Shown here: positions 1 through 7,748 of the stretch, in pieces
Position numbering within the stretch: the stretch's first letter is position 1
Layout of the letters: each line of letters opens with the position of its first letter
DNA from: CAYOYH01 sp964408165
Lineage (GTDB): Bacteria; Patescibacteriota; Saccharimonadia; Saccharimonadales; CAYOYH01
Length of the DNA stretch: 18,880 bases
Assembly (NCBI GenBank): GCA_964408165.1
Contig: CAYOYH010000013.1
Location: 1 to 18,880, forward strand
Direction of reading: 5' to 3'
The notes under the pieces: generated by a model
Told to the model about the DNA's origin: nothing
Seen by the model: only the letters and a program-made list of their open reading frames with translations
Database searches by the model: none
Made by a program: the position numbers and the translations under genes

Positions 1-86
1 ACTTTTCAATTTCGTCTCAATGCGCTTTACTGCTATCTCTCTCCTCTCTTCTATAGCCTGTAGTCATATGTGAATCGTATCCACTG

Positions 87-125
87 CCGTCTGTCGTCTG
101 TTGTCTATCGTCTACCCCGCCGTCT
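87..125. repeat. Heptamer tract, unit NYGTCTR
   Basis: Four consecutive 7-bp units fit the pattern N-Y-G-T-C-T-R, followed by a fifth after a short C-rich interruption. The 12-mer GTCTATCGTCTA (103-114) recurs exactly at 17607-17618 and, inverted, near 17222, so this unit family is dispersed. The tract lies in the 197-bp gap downstream of gatC. I see no gene in that gap. Confidence 0.75.
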
Positions 126-153
126 ACACTCACCACGCCTTCTTCCCACTTCT

Positions 154-187
154 CAATGACAAATGATAAATGTTAAATGATAAATGA
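154..187. repeat. Heptamer tract, unit AAATGNN
   Basis: Five near-identical 7-bp units of AAATG plus two variable bases run up to about 10 bp before the gatC stop codon. Period and location match the other tracts but the unit is different. A related CATTT-type unit, its reverse complement, occurs at 18803-18840. Confidence 0.75.
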
Positions 188-197
188 AAGTTTTTCA

Positions 198-488
198 TCA
201 TAAAACTTTCCTCACCTTGATATAGCCGTCTTTTTGGTCTGGCGCACTCTTGAGTAAATCCCCGTGCGTCGTGCCATAATCTTCCTCTTTGTCTGGGCGC
301 ATCTGATTCACCAGCCCCGTCACTTGGCTAGTCGGCTCAACTCCTTTGGTATCTACATCCGACAATTGGTCAACGTAGCCCAAAATCTTTTCTAATTCAC
401 CGCGCAAACTCTCGGCCTCTTCGTCGCCGAGTTTAATGCGTGATAGATTGGCGAGTTTTTTTATCTCGTCCAGCGTTACTTTTTTCAT
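198..488 (-). CDS. gatC: Asp-tRNA(Asn)/Glu-tRNA(Gln) amidotransferase subunit C
   Basis: GatC is the small subunit of the GatCAB amidotransferase, which converts mischarged Glu-tRNA(Gln) or Asp-tRNA(Asn) to the amide form in the cytoplasm; it helps the GatA amidase fold and dock on GatB. The 96-residue length is normal. The N-terminal VTLDEIKKLANLSRIKL and the C-terminal SAPDQKDGYIKVRKVL are the two conserved blocks of the family. It ends in TGA, which shows that TGA is a stop codon here. There is no Shine-Dalgarno sequence, and a consensus -10 box sits only 8 nt before the ATG, so translation is probably leaderless. gatA would normally follow and may start beyond the left edge. It lies downstream of uvrB but seems to have its own promoter. 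Confidence 0.95.
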   Translation of the reverse strand: MKKVTLDEIKKLANLSRIKLGDEEAESLRGELEKILGYVDQLSDVDTKGVEPTSQVTGLVNQMRPDKEEDYGTTHGDLLKSAPDQKDGYIKVRKVL

Positions 489-496
489 CTGCCAAC

Positions 497-525
497 ATTA
501 TAGAAGAGCAACTCCCTACTAACAA
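497..525 (-). promoter_or_regulatory. gatC promoter, leaderless geometry
   Basis: On the minus strand TTGTTA (520-525) and TATAAT (497-502) are separated by exactly 17 nt. Only 8 nt separate the -10 box from the gatC ATG, so transcription would start 1-3 nt upstream of the start codon. The box lies between the uvrB stop and gatC. Spacing and sequences are seen directly; activity is inferred. Confidence 0.7.
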
Positions 526-528
526 CAA

Positions 529-2490
529 CTATAGCCTCAATTCAATCTCGGCGATTTGGTCGCGCAAATCCGCCGCTTCCTCAAATTGCAAATTCCGAGC
601 CGCCAAATCCATCTGAGCCGAGAGTTCGGATATCAAGTGCTGGTATTCGTCTTTGGGGATCTTATTTAGATTTAGCTTGTTCTTGCCAGCATTAGGATCT
701 ACGCTACTGAGTCTACCGCCGACTGCCTTTTTAATACTCTTCGGAGTGATGCCGTGTTTTTCATTGTAATTGGCTTGTATTTTTCGCCGTCGATTTGTTT
801 CGTCAATAGTGCGTTGCATGGAGCCGGTAGTGTTGTCGGCATACATAATTACTCGGCCCTCTTCGTGCCGCGCGGCTCGCCCAACCGTCTGGGTCAAAGC
901 TTGCTCGCTACGCAAAAAACCCTCTTTGTCGGCATCGAGTATCGCTACCAAACTAACCTCTGGTAAATCCAAGCCTTCGCGAAGCAGATTAATCCCCACC
1001 AGCACATCATAAACACCGAGGCGCAGGTCGCGCAGAATGTCAGTTCTCTTTAGAGTATCAACATCCGAGTGCAAATACTGCACTTTGACACCTAGGTCTT
1101 TTAGATAATCGGTCAGATCTTCGGACATTCTTTTGGTCATTGTTGTAATCAAAACCCGCTGTCGCTTATCCACCGTATTTTTTATCTCGGCAATCAAATC
1201 GTCAATCTGATTCTTAATTGGGCGAACTTCAATAGCTGGATCAAGCAGCCCAGTTGGACGAATTATTTGTTCAGCTGGCTTAGGGCTTCGACTAAGCTCA
1301 TACTCCGCCGGCGTTGCCGAAACATAAATAACTTCGTTCACCTGCCGTTCAAACTCGGTGAAATTAAGCGGGCGGTTGTCCAGAGCGCTCGGCAGGCGAA
1401 AACCATGTTCCACTAAAACTTCTTTGCGCGCTCGATCGCCGTTATACATACCCCTCACCTGCGGAATCGTCATGTGGCTTTCGTCTATAAACATCAGGAA
1501 GTCATCTGGGAAATAGTCCAAAAGCGTCGCTGGCTGCTCGCCTTCTTCTCTGTCGGTTAAGTACCGCGAATAGTTTTCAATCCCTTTTACAAAACCGGTT
1601 TCCTCCATCATCTCCAGATCAAAGTTCGTTCTCTGCTCTAGGCGCTGGACTTCCAGCAGTTTGTCGTGCGTCTGGAAATACCGGCTACGAACGCCTAGTT
1701 CGTCACGGATTTTGACTATTGCTTTCTCTAGCTTTTGCTTCGGCGTCACATAGTGAGAGCTCGGATAAACGGTTGTCAAATCCGGCGTCTCTAAAATTTC
1801 ACCAGTCAGCGGGTCGAGCTTGGTTATTTTTTCAAGCACATCGCCGAAAAATTCAAACCGATAGGCCACCTCTTCACCTGCCGGATAAACATCCACCACA
1901 TCGCCCCGAACTCTAAAAGTGCCTCGGTGAAAATCGATATCGTTTCGGGTGTACTGCAAGTCTGTTAAATGTCTAATAAACTTGTCTTGGTGGCGACGCT
2001 CGCCCTTGGTTAGATGAATTGCCATGTCGCCGTAACTAGAAACCGAGCCAATACCGTAAATACAACTTACGCTAGCAACGATAATCACATCTTCTCTGGA
2101 CAAAAGCGAGCTGGTGGCTGCATGGCGCAATCTATCGATCTCTTCGTTGATTTGCGAATCTTTTTCTATATAAGTATCGCTTCTGGGCATGTAAGCCTCT
2201 GGCTGGTAGTAATCAAAGTAGCTGACAAAATAATGCACCGCATTGCTGGGAAAAAACTGTTTGAACTCGCCGTAGAGCTGGGCAGCTAGAGTTTTATTGT
2301 GGCTCAAAATCAGTGTCGGCTTCTTCTTCTTGGCTATGATATTTGCCATGGTGAAGGTTTTACCCGAGCCGGTCACGCCCAGCAGGGTCTGTTGTTTTTT
2401 GCCAGCATCTAGACCATCGAGCAATCGCTCAATCGCCTTGGGCTGGTCGCCTGTCGGTTTAAAATCGCTACGAAGTTTGAAATCAGCCAT
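529..2490 (-). CDS. uvrB: Excinuclease ABC subunit B
   Basis: UvrB is the damage-verifying helicase-like subunit of nucleotide excision repair; it is loaded by UvrA and recruits UvrC. From the ATG at 2488-2490 the protein has 653 residues, the usual length. Visible motifs are Walker A GVTGSGKT (about residues 38-45), the aromatic beta-hairpin SYFDYYQPEAY that clamps DNA, a Walker B-type FIDESH, motif VI QTVGRAARH, and the C-terminal UVR domain (LQFEEAADLRDQI) that binds UvrC. A TTG seven codons upstream keeps the frame open, but AGGTGG lies just before the ATG and proteins of this family begin close to this MADFKL start. It follows the LOG gene by 58 bp and has its own -10 box. Confidence 0.97.
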   Translation of the reverse strand: MADFKLRSDFKPTGDQPKAIERLLDGLDAGKKQQTLLGVTGSGKTFTMANIIAKKKKPTLILSHNKTLAAQLYGEFKQFFPSNAVHYFVSYFDYYQPEAYMPRSDTYIEKDSQINEEIDRLRHAATSSLLSREDVIIVASVSCIYGIGSVSSYGDMAIHLTKGERRHQDKFIRHLTDLQYTRNDIDFHRGTFRVRGDVVDVYPAGEEVAYRFEFFGDVLEKITKLDPLTGEILETPDLTTVYPSSHYVTPKQKLEKAIVKIRDELGVRSRYFQTHDKLLEVQRLEQRTNFDLEMMEETGFVKGIENYSRYLTDREEGEQPATLLDYFPDDFLMFIDESHMTIPQVRGMYNGDRARKEVLVEHGFRLPSALDNRPLNFTEFERQVNEVIYVSATPAEYELSRSPKPAEQIIRPTGLLDPAIEVRPIKNQIDDLIAEIKNTVDKRQRVLITTMTKRMSEDLTDYLKDLGVKVQYLHSDVDTLKRTDILRDLRLGVYDVLVGINLLREGLDLPEVSLVAILDADKEGFLRSEQALTQTVGRAARHEEGRVIMYADNTTGSMQRTIDETNRRRKIQANYNEKHGITPKSIKKAVGGRLSSVDPNAGKNKLNLNKIPKDEYQHLISELSAQMDLAARNLQFEEAADLRDQIAEIELRL

Positions 2491-2499
2491 AATCCACCT

Positions 2500-2505
2500 A
2501 TTATA
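2500..2505 (-). promoter_or_regulatory. uvrB -10 box
   Basis: A perfect TATAAT lies 9 nt upstream of the uvrB ATG. If it is used, the transcript would begin within 2-3 nt of the start codon, and the AGGTGG between them would be mostly untranscribed. I find no convincing -35 at 17 nt, so confidence is moderate. Confidence 0.45.
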
Positions 2506-2548
2506 AGTCAAAATTACTTTTGATGTCCGAAACGGTTTTCAGTAAAGA

Positions 2549-3145
2549 CTACTCTAGATCGTCGCAAAGCTCGCAAACTTCTGATTGTTCATAAAGAGAA
2601 GTGTCGGCGCCATTCTTTTCGTCCAAAATGGTAGCTAGTTGCTTGACTAGATTTTCTGGATTTTCATCAAAAACAATGTTTTTGTCATTTTCTTTGCCAG
2701 CTGCTTTTAGTATGTCGTGAATTTGAGTGCTGATACCTCCGGCGCCCTGCAAAAAACCAATCGGCTTATTCATTTCCATAGCTATGGTGAATTCGTGGAG
2801 TGTGCCCAGTCTGCCGCCTATGGATACAACTGCATCGCTAGAGGCAATAAGCAAGGCATCACGGCCAACATAGTGTAGTCCCGTATATAAAATCGTATCG
2901 TAGCAAGCGGTGGGTAAGCGGTACTTTTTTACATGTTCGAGTTTAGAGGCAGCAGGAGACAGGCCGACAGATTTACCGCCAACTTCCTTGGCTCCGTGTG
3001 CGGCATAATCTGGCAAACCAGAAGTCGCACCGGTCATAAGCACATGCCCGCTTTTAGCTATGGCTCTACCTGCTTGGTGGGCTAATTCTTTTCCCTGTTC
3101 AACGCTTTTGCCTTTGGCGGCGCCAGATACACAGATTTGATACAT
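2549..3145 (-). CDS. LOG/SLOG-family nucleotide-binding protein
   Basis: This 198-residue cytoplasmic protein has the Rossmann-like SLOG fold of the TIGR00725/LOG group. The N-terminal ICVSGAAKG strand-loop and the nucleotide-binding signature SIGGRLGTLHEF (equivalent to GGxGTxxE) are visible. LOG proteins include phosphoribohydrolases acting on modified nucleoside monophosphates, while other members only sense nucleotides; which applies here cannot be told. The ATG overlaps the stop of the small 54-aa ORF upstream (TAATG), suggesting coupled translation in the operon PfkB kinase - 409-aa protein - 54-aa ORF - LOG. The acidic, Cys-containing C-terminus (CELCDD) is unusual. Confidence 0.8.
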   Translation of the reverse strand: MYQICVSGAAKGKSVEQGKELAHQAGRAIAKSGHVLMTGATSGLPDYAAHGAKEVGGKSVGLSPAASKLEHVKKYRLPTACYDTILYTGLHYVGRDALLIASSDAVVSIGGRLGTLHEFTIAMEMNKPIGFLQGAGGISTQIHDILKAAGKENDKNIVFDENPENLVKQLATILDEKNGADTSLYEQSEVCELCDDLE

Positions 3146-3309
3146 TAGAGCTTTCCCGCCATTTCGTCTTTCAGTAGTTTGGTTTTAGTGAGGTGCACGA
3201 AGATTTCTCCGATAGAAGCGTGCCTGTAGGATACGGTGAAAGACGAAAATGCTCGTGCAACCGCTACAACAGGGTACTGGGATACGAAATTGCGGGTAAA
3301 TTCTAACAT
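3145..3309 (-). CDS. Small conserved-position ORF of 54 aa, unknown function
   Basis: An ATG at 3307-3309 opens 54 codons ending in TAA at 3145-3147. The protein begins MLEFTRNFVS and ends KDEMAGKL. I recognise no family and see no membrane segment. Three points support it being real: it starts 2 nt after the TAG of the 409-aa gene, its stop overlaps the ATG of the LOG gene (TAATG), and it fills a gap that is otherwise free of heptamer repeats. A GGAG lies 11 nt before the ATG, inside the upstream gene. It could be a small partner of either neighbour, or a decayed N-terminal extension of the LOG protein. Confidence 0.55.
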   Translation of the reverse strand: MLEFTRNFVSQYPVVAVARAFSSFTVSYRHASIGEIFVHLTKTKLLKDEMAGKL

Positions 3310-3311
3310 AC

Positions 3312-4541
3312 CTATAGATTCTCCGGCTTTATCATGTCATTGTCTAGTTGATTTAGTATTTGTTGCTCTAGCGTCCCCTCGCCCATGTAGCGAATGAACA
3401 CTTCGTTCCAGAGCGCTTCGCGGAAATGATAGATCTCGCGTTTTTCATACGGCGTGTTGTTGGCGTAGCTAGCGGCAACATCCATCATGTTGAAAGTTAT
3501 CGGCCGATCGTCATACATCAGCGCCACATAGTCCAGATCTTTCCAGAATTCTAGCTCGGGATCAATCAGGCGCAAAGACTCTTCAGCTCGTCGCCAGTGT
3601 AAATCTTCCGGCTGTACGTGTGGCTCAAAAATTTCGGGGTGGTATTCATTCTCTAGTTTGCCAAAGTAGCGTTGAATAACCCGCCAATGAATGTTTTCGC
3701 CGGCCATTATCGATCCCATATCAGGATCGGCCAGCAGAGTGTCGACAAAAATCTTACCAAAATCAGGCTGGACTTGTTTAAGTTTGAAAAACGCACTGTA
3801 GAGTCTAATCTCATTAATGTAGTGAAACAACAGTGCCCCCACCCATATCGACACACCCGGTAAACGCTCGGCTTTGACTGGCAACATCAAAATAACACCC
3901 AGCTCTTTGAGGTGAGTGATGTTGTGTTTCTTTTTGCGGATAAAGGATTCGGAAATGTCAGCCCATCGTTCATGAGGCATGGTAACAATTTCTATGTCGC
4001 GGTTTTCAAAATCAGACGGCGTTAATGATTCGTAGTTTTCGTTAAATTTGTTCAGCCATTGACTGTCCTCGGCAAACCGCAAAGCACCGTATATTTCAAA
4101 AAGGTTTTCTTTTTTGAGCATGCTGTCGACGGATCTGTAGCCCAGTTTTTCCATGATATTTTTCGGCGGGGTCTTCCGGAGAAATTCTTTGGCCACCGAT
4201 TTTCTAAGCACCCAGCAATCTTTAGGGATATCAACATTCTCAACAGTGGCTTTTATTTTTGGTATCAGCAGCGCTGGGCTTTCCTTGGCACTGCCACCCA
4301 TTTGCTGGGCGAGATGTTCGTCGTGCTCTTTCACCTTCTGCACTAGCGCCGCGTACAGTTCCTTACCGGTTGTGTCTTTGTGATCCAACCCAAGATTGCG
4401 CATGGTTCTATGCGCTTTGTCTAAAATCTCGGTGCCGAGTTTTATATCGGCGCTTTTACTGCCACTGGCTTTTTCTAGCTGCCTCAGGCTTAGTCCAAAA
4501 AGTGGTTCTTTGGCGTTTAGTAGTTCCGAGATTAATTTCAT
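3312..4541 (-). CDS. Hypothetical protein, 409 aa, coupled to a sugar kinase
   Basis: I do not recognise this protein. It has 409 residues with no signal peptide or clear transmembrane segment and is rich in charged and aromatic residues, suggesting a soluble cytoplasmic protein. The N-terminal ~90 residues look helical (KASGSKSADIKLGTEILDKAH). The middle contains repeated Trp/His-rich stretches such as MPHERWADISESFIRKKKHN, and LPGVSIWVGALLFHYINEIR is its most hydrophobic part. The ATG is preceded by AAGGAG inside the end of the PfkB kinase gene, and only 3 nt separate the two genes, so the proteins are probably made together. That suggests a role tied to the kinase or its substrate, but this is inference from position only. 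Confidence 0.8.
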   Translation of the reverse strand: MKLISELLNAKEPLFGLSLRQLEKASGSKSADIKLGTEILDKAHRTMRNLGLDHKDTTGKELYAALVQKVKEHDEHLAQQMGGSAKESPALLIPKIKATVENVDIPKDCWVLRKSVAKEFLRKTPPKNIMEKLGYRSVDSMLKKENLFEIYGALRFAEDSQWLNKFNENYESLTPSDFENRDIEIVTMPHERWADISESFIRKKKHNITHLKELGVILMLPVKAERLPGVSIWVGALLFHYINEIRLYSAFFKLKQVQPDFGKIFVDTLLADPDMGSIMAGENIHWRVIQRYFGKLENEYHPEIFEPHVQPEDLHWRRAEESLRLIDPELEFWKDLDYVALMYDDRPITFNMMDVAASYANNTPYEKREIYHFREALWNEVFIRYMGEGTLEQQILNQLDNDMIKPENL

Positions 4542-4544
4542 TTT

Positions 4545-5522
4545 TTAAAACTCCTTTATTTCCATGGGCATATCGTGCAGATTTTCATGAGCGTACAATA
4601 TTCCGGTCTTGGCACCGATTTTATTGACTACCGAAGTTGAGTTAGCGCTAGCTAGCTTGATTGCCGAAACTAAATCATCGCCCCTAGCTACGGCGGCACT
4701 GAACCCCGAACCAAAAGCATCGCCAGCGCCAGTCCTGTCGATTACCGGAACATCTTCATACATGCCGGCTTTTATTATCTGCTTTCTGTCGGTGGCCACT
4801 ACGCCGTTGGGCCCGTCAGTCATTACAATAACTGGCGCCATATCCGACGCATGCCGAACCAGCTCCTCGTCGTCACTACCCTGCACTAGCTTTTGCAATT
4901 CCTCTTTGTTGACGATGAGCAAATCTACTTTGTGAAGCAAAGATTTCAGCCAATCCGCCTGAGCTAGCTCACCCTTGCCAGGATTTATGGCTATCTTTAT
5001 CTGCTTTTGCTTTGCCGCGTTAATGATGGCCTCCAAAACCTCCATACTGCCTGAAAGCGAAGATATATACAGCCATTCTCCGTGCATGTTTTGCAAATCA
5101 AAATCGTCTATTTCGAAATTGCTAGAAGCCCCGCGATAGGTAAGAATAGTTCTGCCGCCATCTGGAGCTAGGAGTACCGTGGAATAGCCTGTATGGTGGC
5201 GCTGTGAGGTTTTCACTAGGGAGGAATCAACGCCTTCAATATGCAAATCTTCCAACAAAGCTCGACCCGCCGAATCGTTACCAACCTTGCCCATGTACAT
5301 GGCGTGTAGCCCTTGCCGAGCAAAAGTTACGGCAGCGTTGGTGGCACCACCGCCAGTGCTAAAATCTACTTTTTCTAGCTCATATTTTTCACCAATTTTG
5401 AACTCTTCTACCCAGTTACCATCTTCGTAGTGAGGCGTAAGCACCGTTCCACTCAGGAAAACATCTTGCACTGCCGCGCCGACACAGATCATTCGAAGTT
5501 CACTTTTGCTCATTCCATTCAC
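4545..5522 (-). CDS. PfkB/ribokinase-family carbohydrate kinase
   Basis: A ribokinase-fold ATP-dependent sugar or nucleoside kinase of about 325 residues. Both family signatures are visible: the N-terminal GGGATNAAVTFARQG block with GKVGNDSAG, and the C-terminal DRTGAGDAFGSGF, whose Asp is the catalytic base and whose Gly-rich loop is the anion hole. The substrate is not readable. Placed just after fructose-bisphosphate aldolase, a fructose-6-phosphate, fructose or ribose kinase is plausible, and no classical PfkA is in the window. Start choice: the frame opens at a TTG (5526-5528) that abuts the Shine-Dalgarno; GTG (5520-5522) lies 6 nt after GGAGGG and is preferred; ATG at 5511-5513 is the alternative. 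It follows fba across a heptamer tract and is coupled to the 409-aa gene. Confidence 0.85.
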   Translation of the reverse strand: MNGMSKSELRMICVGAAVQDVFLSGTVLTPHYEDGNWVEEFKIGEKYELEKVDFSTGGGATNAAVTFARQGLHAMYMGKVGNDSAGRALLEDLHIEGVDSSLVKTSQRHHTGYSTVLLAPDGGRTILTYRGASSNFEIDDFDLQNMHGEWLYISSLSGSMEVLEAIINAAKQKQIKIAINPGKGELAQADWLKSLLHKVDLLIVNKEELQKLVQGSDDEELVRHASDMAPVIVMTDGPNGVVATDRKQIIKAGMYEDVPVIDRTGAGDAFGSGFSAAVARGDDLVSAIKLASANSTSVVNKIGAKTGILYAHENLHDMPMEIKEF

Positions 5523-5540
5523 AGACAACCCTCCGGTCTG
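5522..5540 (-). promoter_or_regulatory. Hairpin holding the PfkB-kinase Shine-Dalgarno
   Basis: On the minus strand CAGAC and GTCTG form a 5-bp stem whose loop is CGGAGGGTT, so the GGAGGG ribosome-binding site (plus-strand 5529-5534) is displayed in the loop and the start codon is at the stem edge. Similar mini-hairpins precede tktC, rpe and rpiB. Confidence 0.5.
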
Positions 5541-5541
5541 T

Positions 5542-5634
5542 AGTATGCAGTATTGAGTATGCAGTATTGAGTATCGGCTGCGACTGTTTTTGCGCGTAGT
5601 TCATACTTTATACCGCATACCGTATACCTTATAC
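5542..5634. repeat. Heptamer tracts, units AGTATNN and NNNATAC
   Basis: At 5542-5576 five 7-bp units of AGTAT plus two bases alternate between two forms. After a 23-bp non-repeat spacer, five units ending in ATAC occupy 5600-5634. The two tracts are roughly reverse complements of each other in unit type. They fill the gap between fba and the PfkB kinase. Confidence 0.8.
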
Positions 5635-5639
5635 TCATC

Positions 5640-6551
5640 TTAAGCTACTGCCTTTCCGCCAGAACCGAACATGTCTATCTTTTCTTCGACCACTTTTTGC
5701 ACGGCACTAATCACCTCATTCATCAGTTTGATAACGGCAAACTGCTCAGGGTTTTCTTTCAATTGTTCTTCAAGCGCAGTCCGATAAGCGAACCTCATGT
5801 CGGAATTAATATTCACTTTGCCAACGCCAATCTTGGCCGCCTCCTCAAAATAATGGCCCGGCGTTCCAGAACCGCCGTGCAAGCTAATATTACAGTCAAC
5901 AGCATCTCGAATTCGTTGCAAAAGCTCCAAATCCAGCTCTTTTGGCACTGGATATTTACCATGCAAATTTCCGATAGCGGCTGCGAAAGTATCGATGCCG
6001 GTTGCCTCGCAAAAAGCTTTGGCACCTTCGGGGGTAGAAAAGGTCTTTTTTATCTCCTCGTAATCAATCTCTTCTTTGTGGACATTGGAGCCTCCCGCAA
6101 AATAATGTGGTTCGCTCTCTACCAGCGCACCAGTAAATTTAGCGTACTCCACCACTTCTTTGGTTTTGGCAATTATTTCATCTTCGCTGGCGTTGTGATC
6201 GGCCTGAGAGATGTCAATATGGATAAATTCAAAGCCGGCGTCAATGCCTCGCTTGGCGTCCTGTACCGAAGGTGAATGGTCGAGATTGATATAAACCTCA
6301 ATGCCGTATTCGTGTGCGTAGTTGTCTACCATGTCGCGAATATTATCTAGACCTAAGAACTCCACTTCACCGCTACTAACCTCTACTAAAACTGGCGAGT
6401 TTTTAGCCTGAGCTGCCCGGCAAATAGCAATCAGCGTGTCTTGGTTGTCTACATTAAATGCCCCGACAGCAAATTTCTGCTGAGCAGAACGCTGCATTAA
6501 ATGCCTAGCCCGAATGCAATTGTCTCTGATTTCTCTAATACTCCTACCCAT
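5640..6551 (-). CDS. fba: Class II fructose-bisphosphate aldolase
   Basis: This 303-residue zinc-dependent aldolase reversibly splits fructose-1,6-bisphosphate into glyceraldehyde-3-phosphate and dihydroxyacetone phosphate; the tagatose-bisphosphate relatives look alike. Seen in order: AVGAFNVDN near the N-terminus, YINLDHSPS (Asp91 catalytic, His92 zinc ligand), the loop ESEPHYFAGG where classical enzymes have a zinc-binding Glu, AAAIGNLHGKYP with a zinc-ligand His, and SLHGGSGTPG for phosphate binding. The C-terminal GKVNINSDMRFAY fits the family. The ATG overlaps the stop of tktC (TAATG), so the two are translationally coupled. It supplies triose phosphate to GAPDH and links with the transketolase products. 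Confidence 0.93.
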   Translation of the reverse strand: MGRSIREIRDNCIRARHLMQRSAQQKFAVGAFNVDNQDTLIAICRAAQAKNSPVLVEVSSGEVEFLGLDNIRDMVDNYAHEYGIEVYINLDHSPSVQDAKRGIDAGFEFIHIDISQADHNASEDEIIAKTKEVVEYAKFTGALVESEPHYFAGGSNVHKEEIDYEEIKKTFSTPEGAKAFCEATGIDTFAAAIGNLHGKYPVPKELDLELLQRIRDAVDCNISLHGGSGTPGHYFEEAAKIGVGKVNINSDMRFAYRTALEEQLKENPEQFAVIKLMNEVISAVQKVVEEKIDMFGSGGKAVA

Positions 6552-7528
6552 TATTGCCTCCCCATTTCCACCATGATTTCATGCACCTTGGCAGCGATAT
6601 GCTTAGCAGTCAAGCCAAATTTCTCCAGCAACTCATCGGGTGTGCCTGATTCGCCAAACCTATCCAAAACGCCTATTCGTTTCATCAAAACCGGGTGATG
6701 TTCGGCGGCAAACTCGGCAACAGCTCCGCCCAATCCACCAGCCACCTGAGCTTCTTCAGCAGTCACGACAACGCCGGTTTTTTTAATGGAACCAAGTATG
6801 GTGGCGGTATCTAGTGGTTTTATGACTGGAACGTGAACTACTTCGGCGTCAATGCCGTCTCTGTAAAGCTGTTCTGCGGCTAGTAGGGCCTGGAAAGTCA
6901 TGGTGCCGGTTGAGATTATCGAGACGTCCTTGCCAGCACTCAACACAAAGGCGCGGCTTAGACTAAAGGGCGTGCGAGCACTAGTAAACACTGGTGTCGC
7001 TTCACGAGCCAGACGCATGTATGTTGGTCGTAAATCATCGGCTATAGCTAGGGTGGCTTTTTCGGCCTCCAGCGCGTCGCCTGGCGCCACTACCACCATA
7101 TTTGGCAGAGCGCGCATCATAGCAATGTCCTCTAACATTTGGTGAGTTCCACCATCAGGTCCAACCGACACTCCAGCGTGTGAACCGATAATTTTCACTG
7201 GATGATCGTTCATACAAACCGTGGTCCGAATTTGGTCAAAACTTCTACCCGGATGAAAGGCCGCGTAACTAGAAGAAAATGGAATCTTCCCCATGGCTGC
7301 CATGCCAGCACTAAGCAACGTCAAATTCTGCTCGGCAACACCTACTTGAATAAACCTTTCGGGGAATTCTTCAGCGAATCCGTCCATCTTGGTTGACGCA
7401 GTTAAATCAGCGCAAAGAGCCACGACAGCTTCGTTTTGCCTGCCAGCTTCTACTAAACCCCTACCAAACCCCGAACGAATCGGCTCGGAAACTATGTCCT
7501 TGGCTTCAATATCTTTGACTAAATACAT
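6551..7528 (-). CDS. Transketolase, C-terminal (pyrimidine-binding) subunit
   Basis: The 325-residue half-transketolase carries the Pyr domain and the C-terminal domain. RFIQVGVAEQNLTLLSAGMAA contains the Glu that activates the thiamine ring of TPP, GSHAGVSVGPDGGTHQ forms part of the active-site cleft, and the C-terminus has the usual TAEEAQVAGGLGGAVAE segment. It needs TktN (7749-8609) to make the active enzyme, which moves two-carbon units between pentose phosphates and triose/tetrose phosphates. Split transketolases are common in archaea and in small bacterial genomes. The ATG is 8 nt after GGAGG, which sits in a mini-hairpin. A 220-bp heptamer-repeat gap separates it from its partner gene. 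Confidence 0.92.
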   Translation of the reverse strand: MYLVKDIEAKDIVSEPIRSGFGRGLVEAGRQNEAVVALCADLTASTKMDGFAEEFPERFIQVGVAEQNLTLLSAGMAAMGKIPFSSSYAAFHPGRSFDQIRTTVCMNDHPVKIIGSHAGVSVGPDGGTHQMLEDIAMMRALPNMVVVAPGDALEAEKATLAIADDLRPTYMRLAREATPVFTSARTPFSLSRAFVLSAGKDVSIISTGTMTFQALLAAEQLYRDGIDAEVVHVPVIKPLDTATILGSIKKTGVVVTAEEAQVAGGLGGAVAEFAAEHHPVLMKRIGVLDRFGESGTPDELLEKFGLTAKHIAAKVHEIMVEMGRQ

Positions 7529-7530
7529 GA

Positions 7531-7545
7531 GCGACCTCCGGTCGC
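7531..7545 (-). promoter_or_regulatory. Hairpin holding the tktC Shine-Dalgarno
   Basis: On the minus strand GCGAC-CGGAG-GTCGC forms a 5-bp perfect stem with a 5-nt loop. The ribosome-binding site GGAGGT runs from the loop into the 3' arm and would be partly hidden when the stem forms. The ATG follows 2 nt after the stem. Confidence 0.5.
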
Positions 7546-7552
7546 AGGAACT

Positions 7553-7743
7553 AGCAATAAGGGATTAGCAATAAGGGAAGCAAACAATTTCCCTGTGATT
7601 TTCCTAATTGCTAATTGCTGTTTGCTATTCCTAGTATCTATTCTTTCTGAGTTGAAGGAATTTGGAGTTTGGAAATAATAGATAGGGTGGGTTGACCCAG
7701 AGCCCCCTTTTGCCCTAATTGCTAATTGCTGTTTCCTGTTTAC
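7553..7743. repeat. Heptamer tracts, units AGCAATA/AGGGANN and TAATTGC
   Basis: Three runs of 7-bp units lie between the two transketolase halves: 7553-7580 (a 14-bp double unit twice), 7605-7632 (TAATTGC twice, then drifting) and 7716-7743 (TAATTGC twice, then drifting the same way). The first run is inverted relative to the other two. Between them, 7633-7715 is non-repeat sequence with no gene I can support. Confidence 0.8.
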
Positions 7744-7748
7744 TAATT

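Noticed and set aside
87..187. CRISPR-like array
   Set aside because: The units are only 7 bp with no spacers and there are no cas genes; this is a tandem repeat.
754..2506. Several plus-strand ORFs opposite uvrB
   Set aside because: They are antisense shadows of a well-conserved gene, with no domains or start signals.
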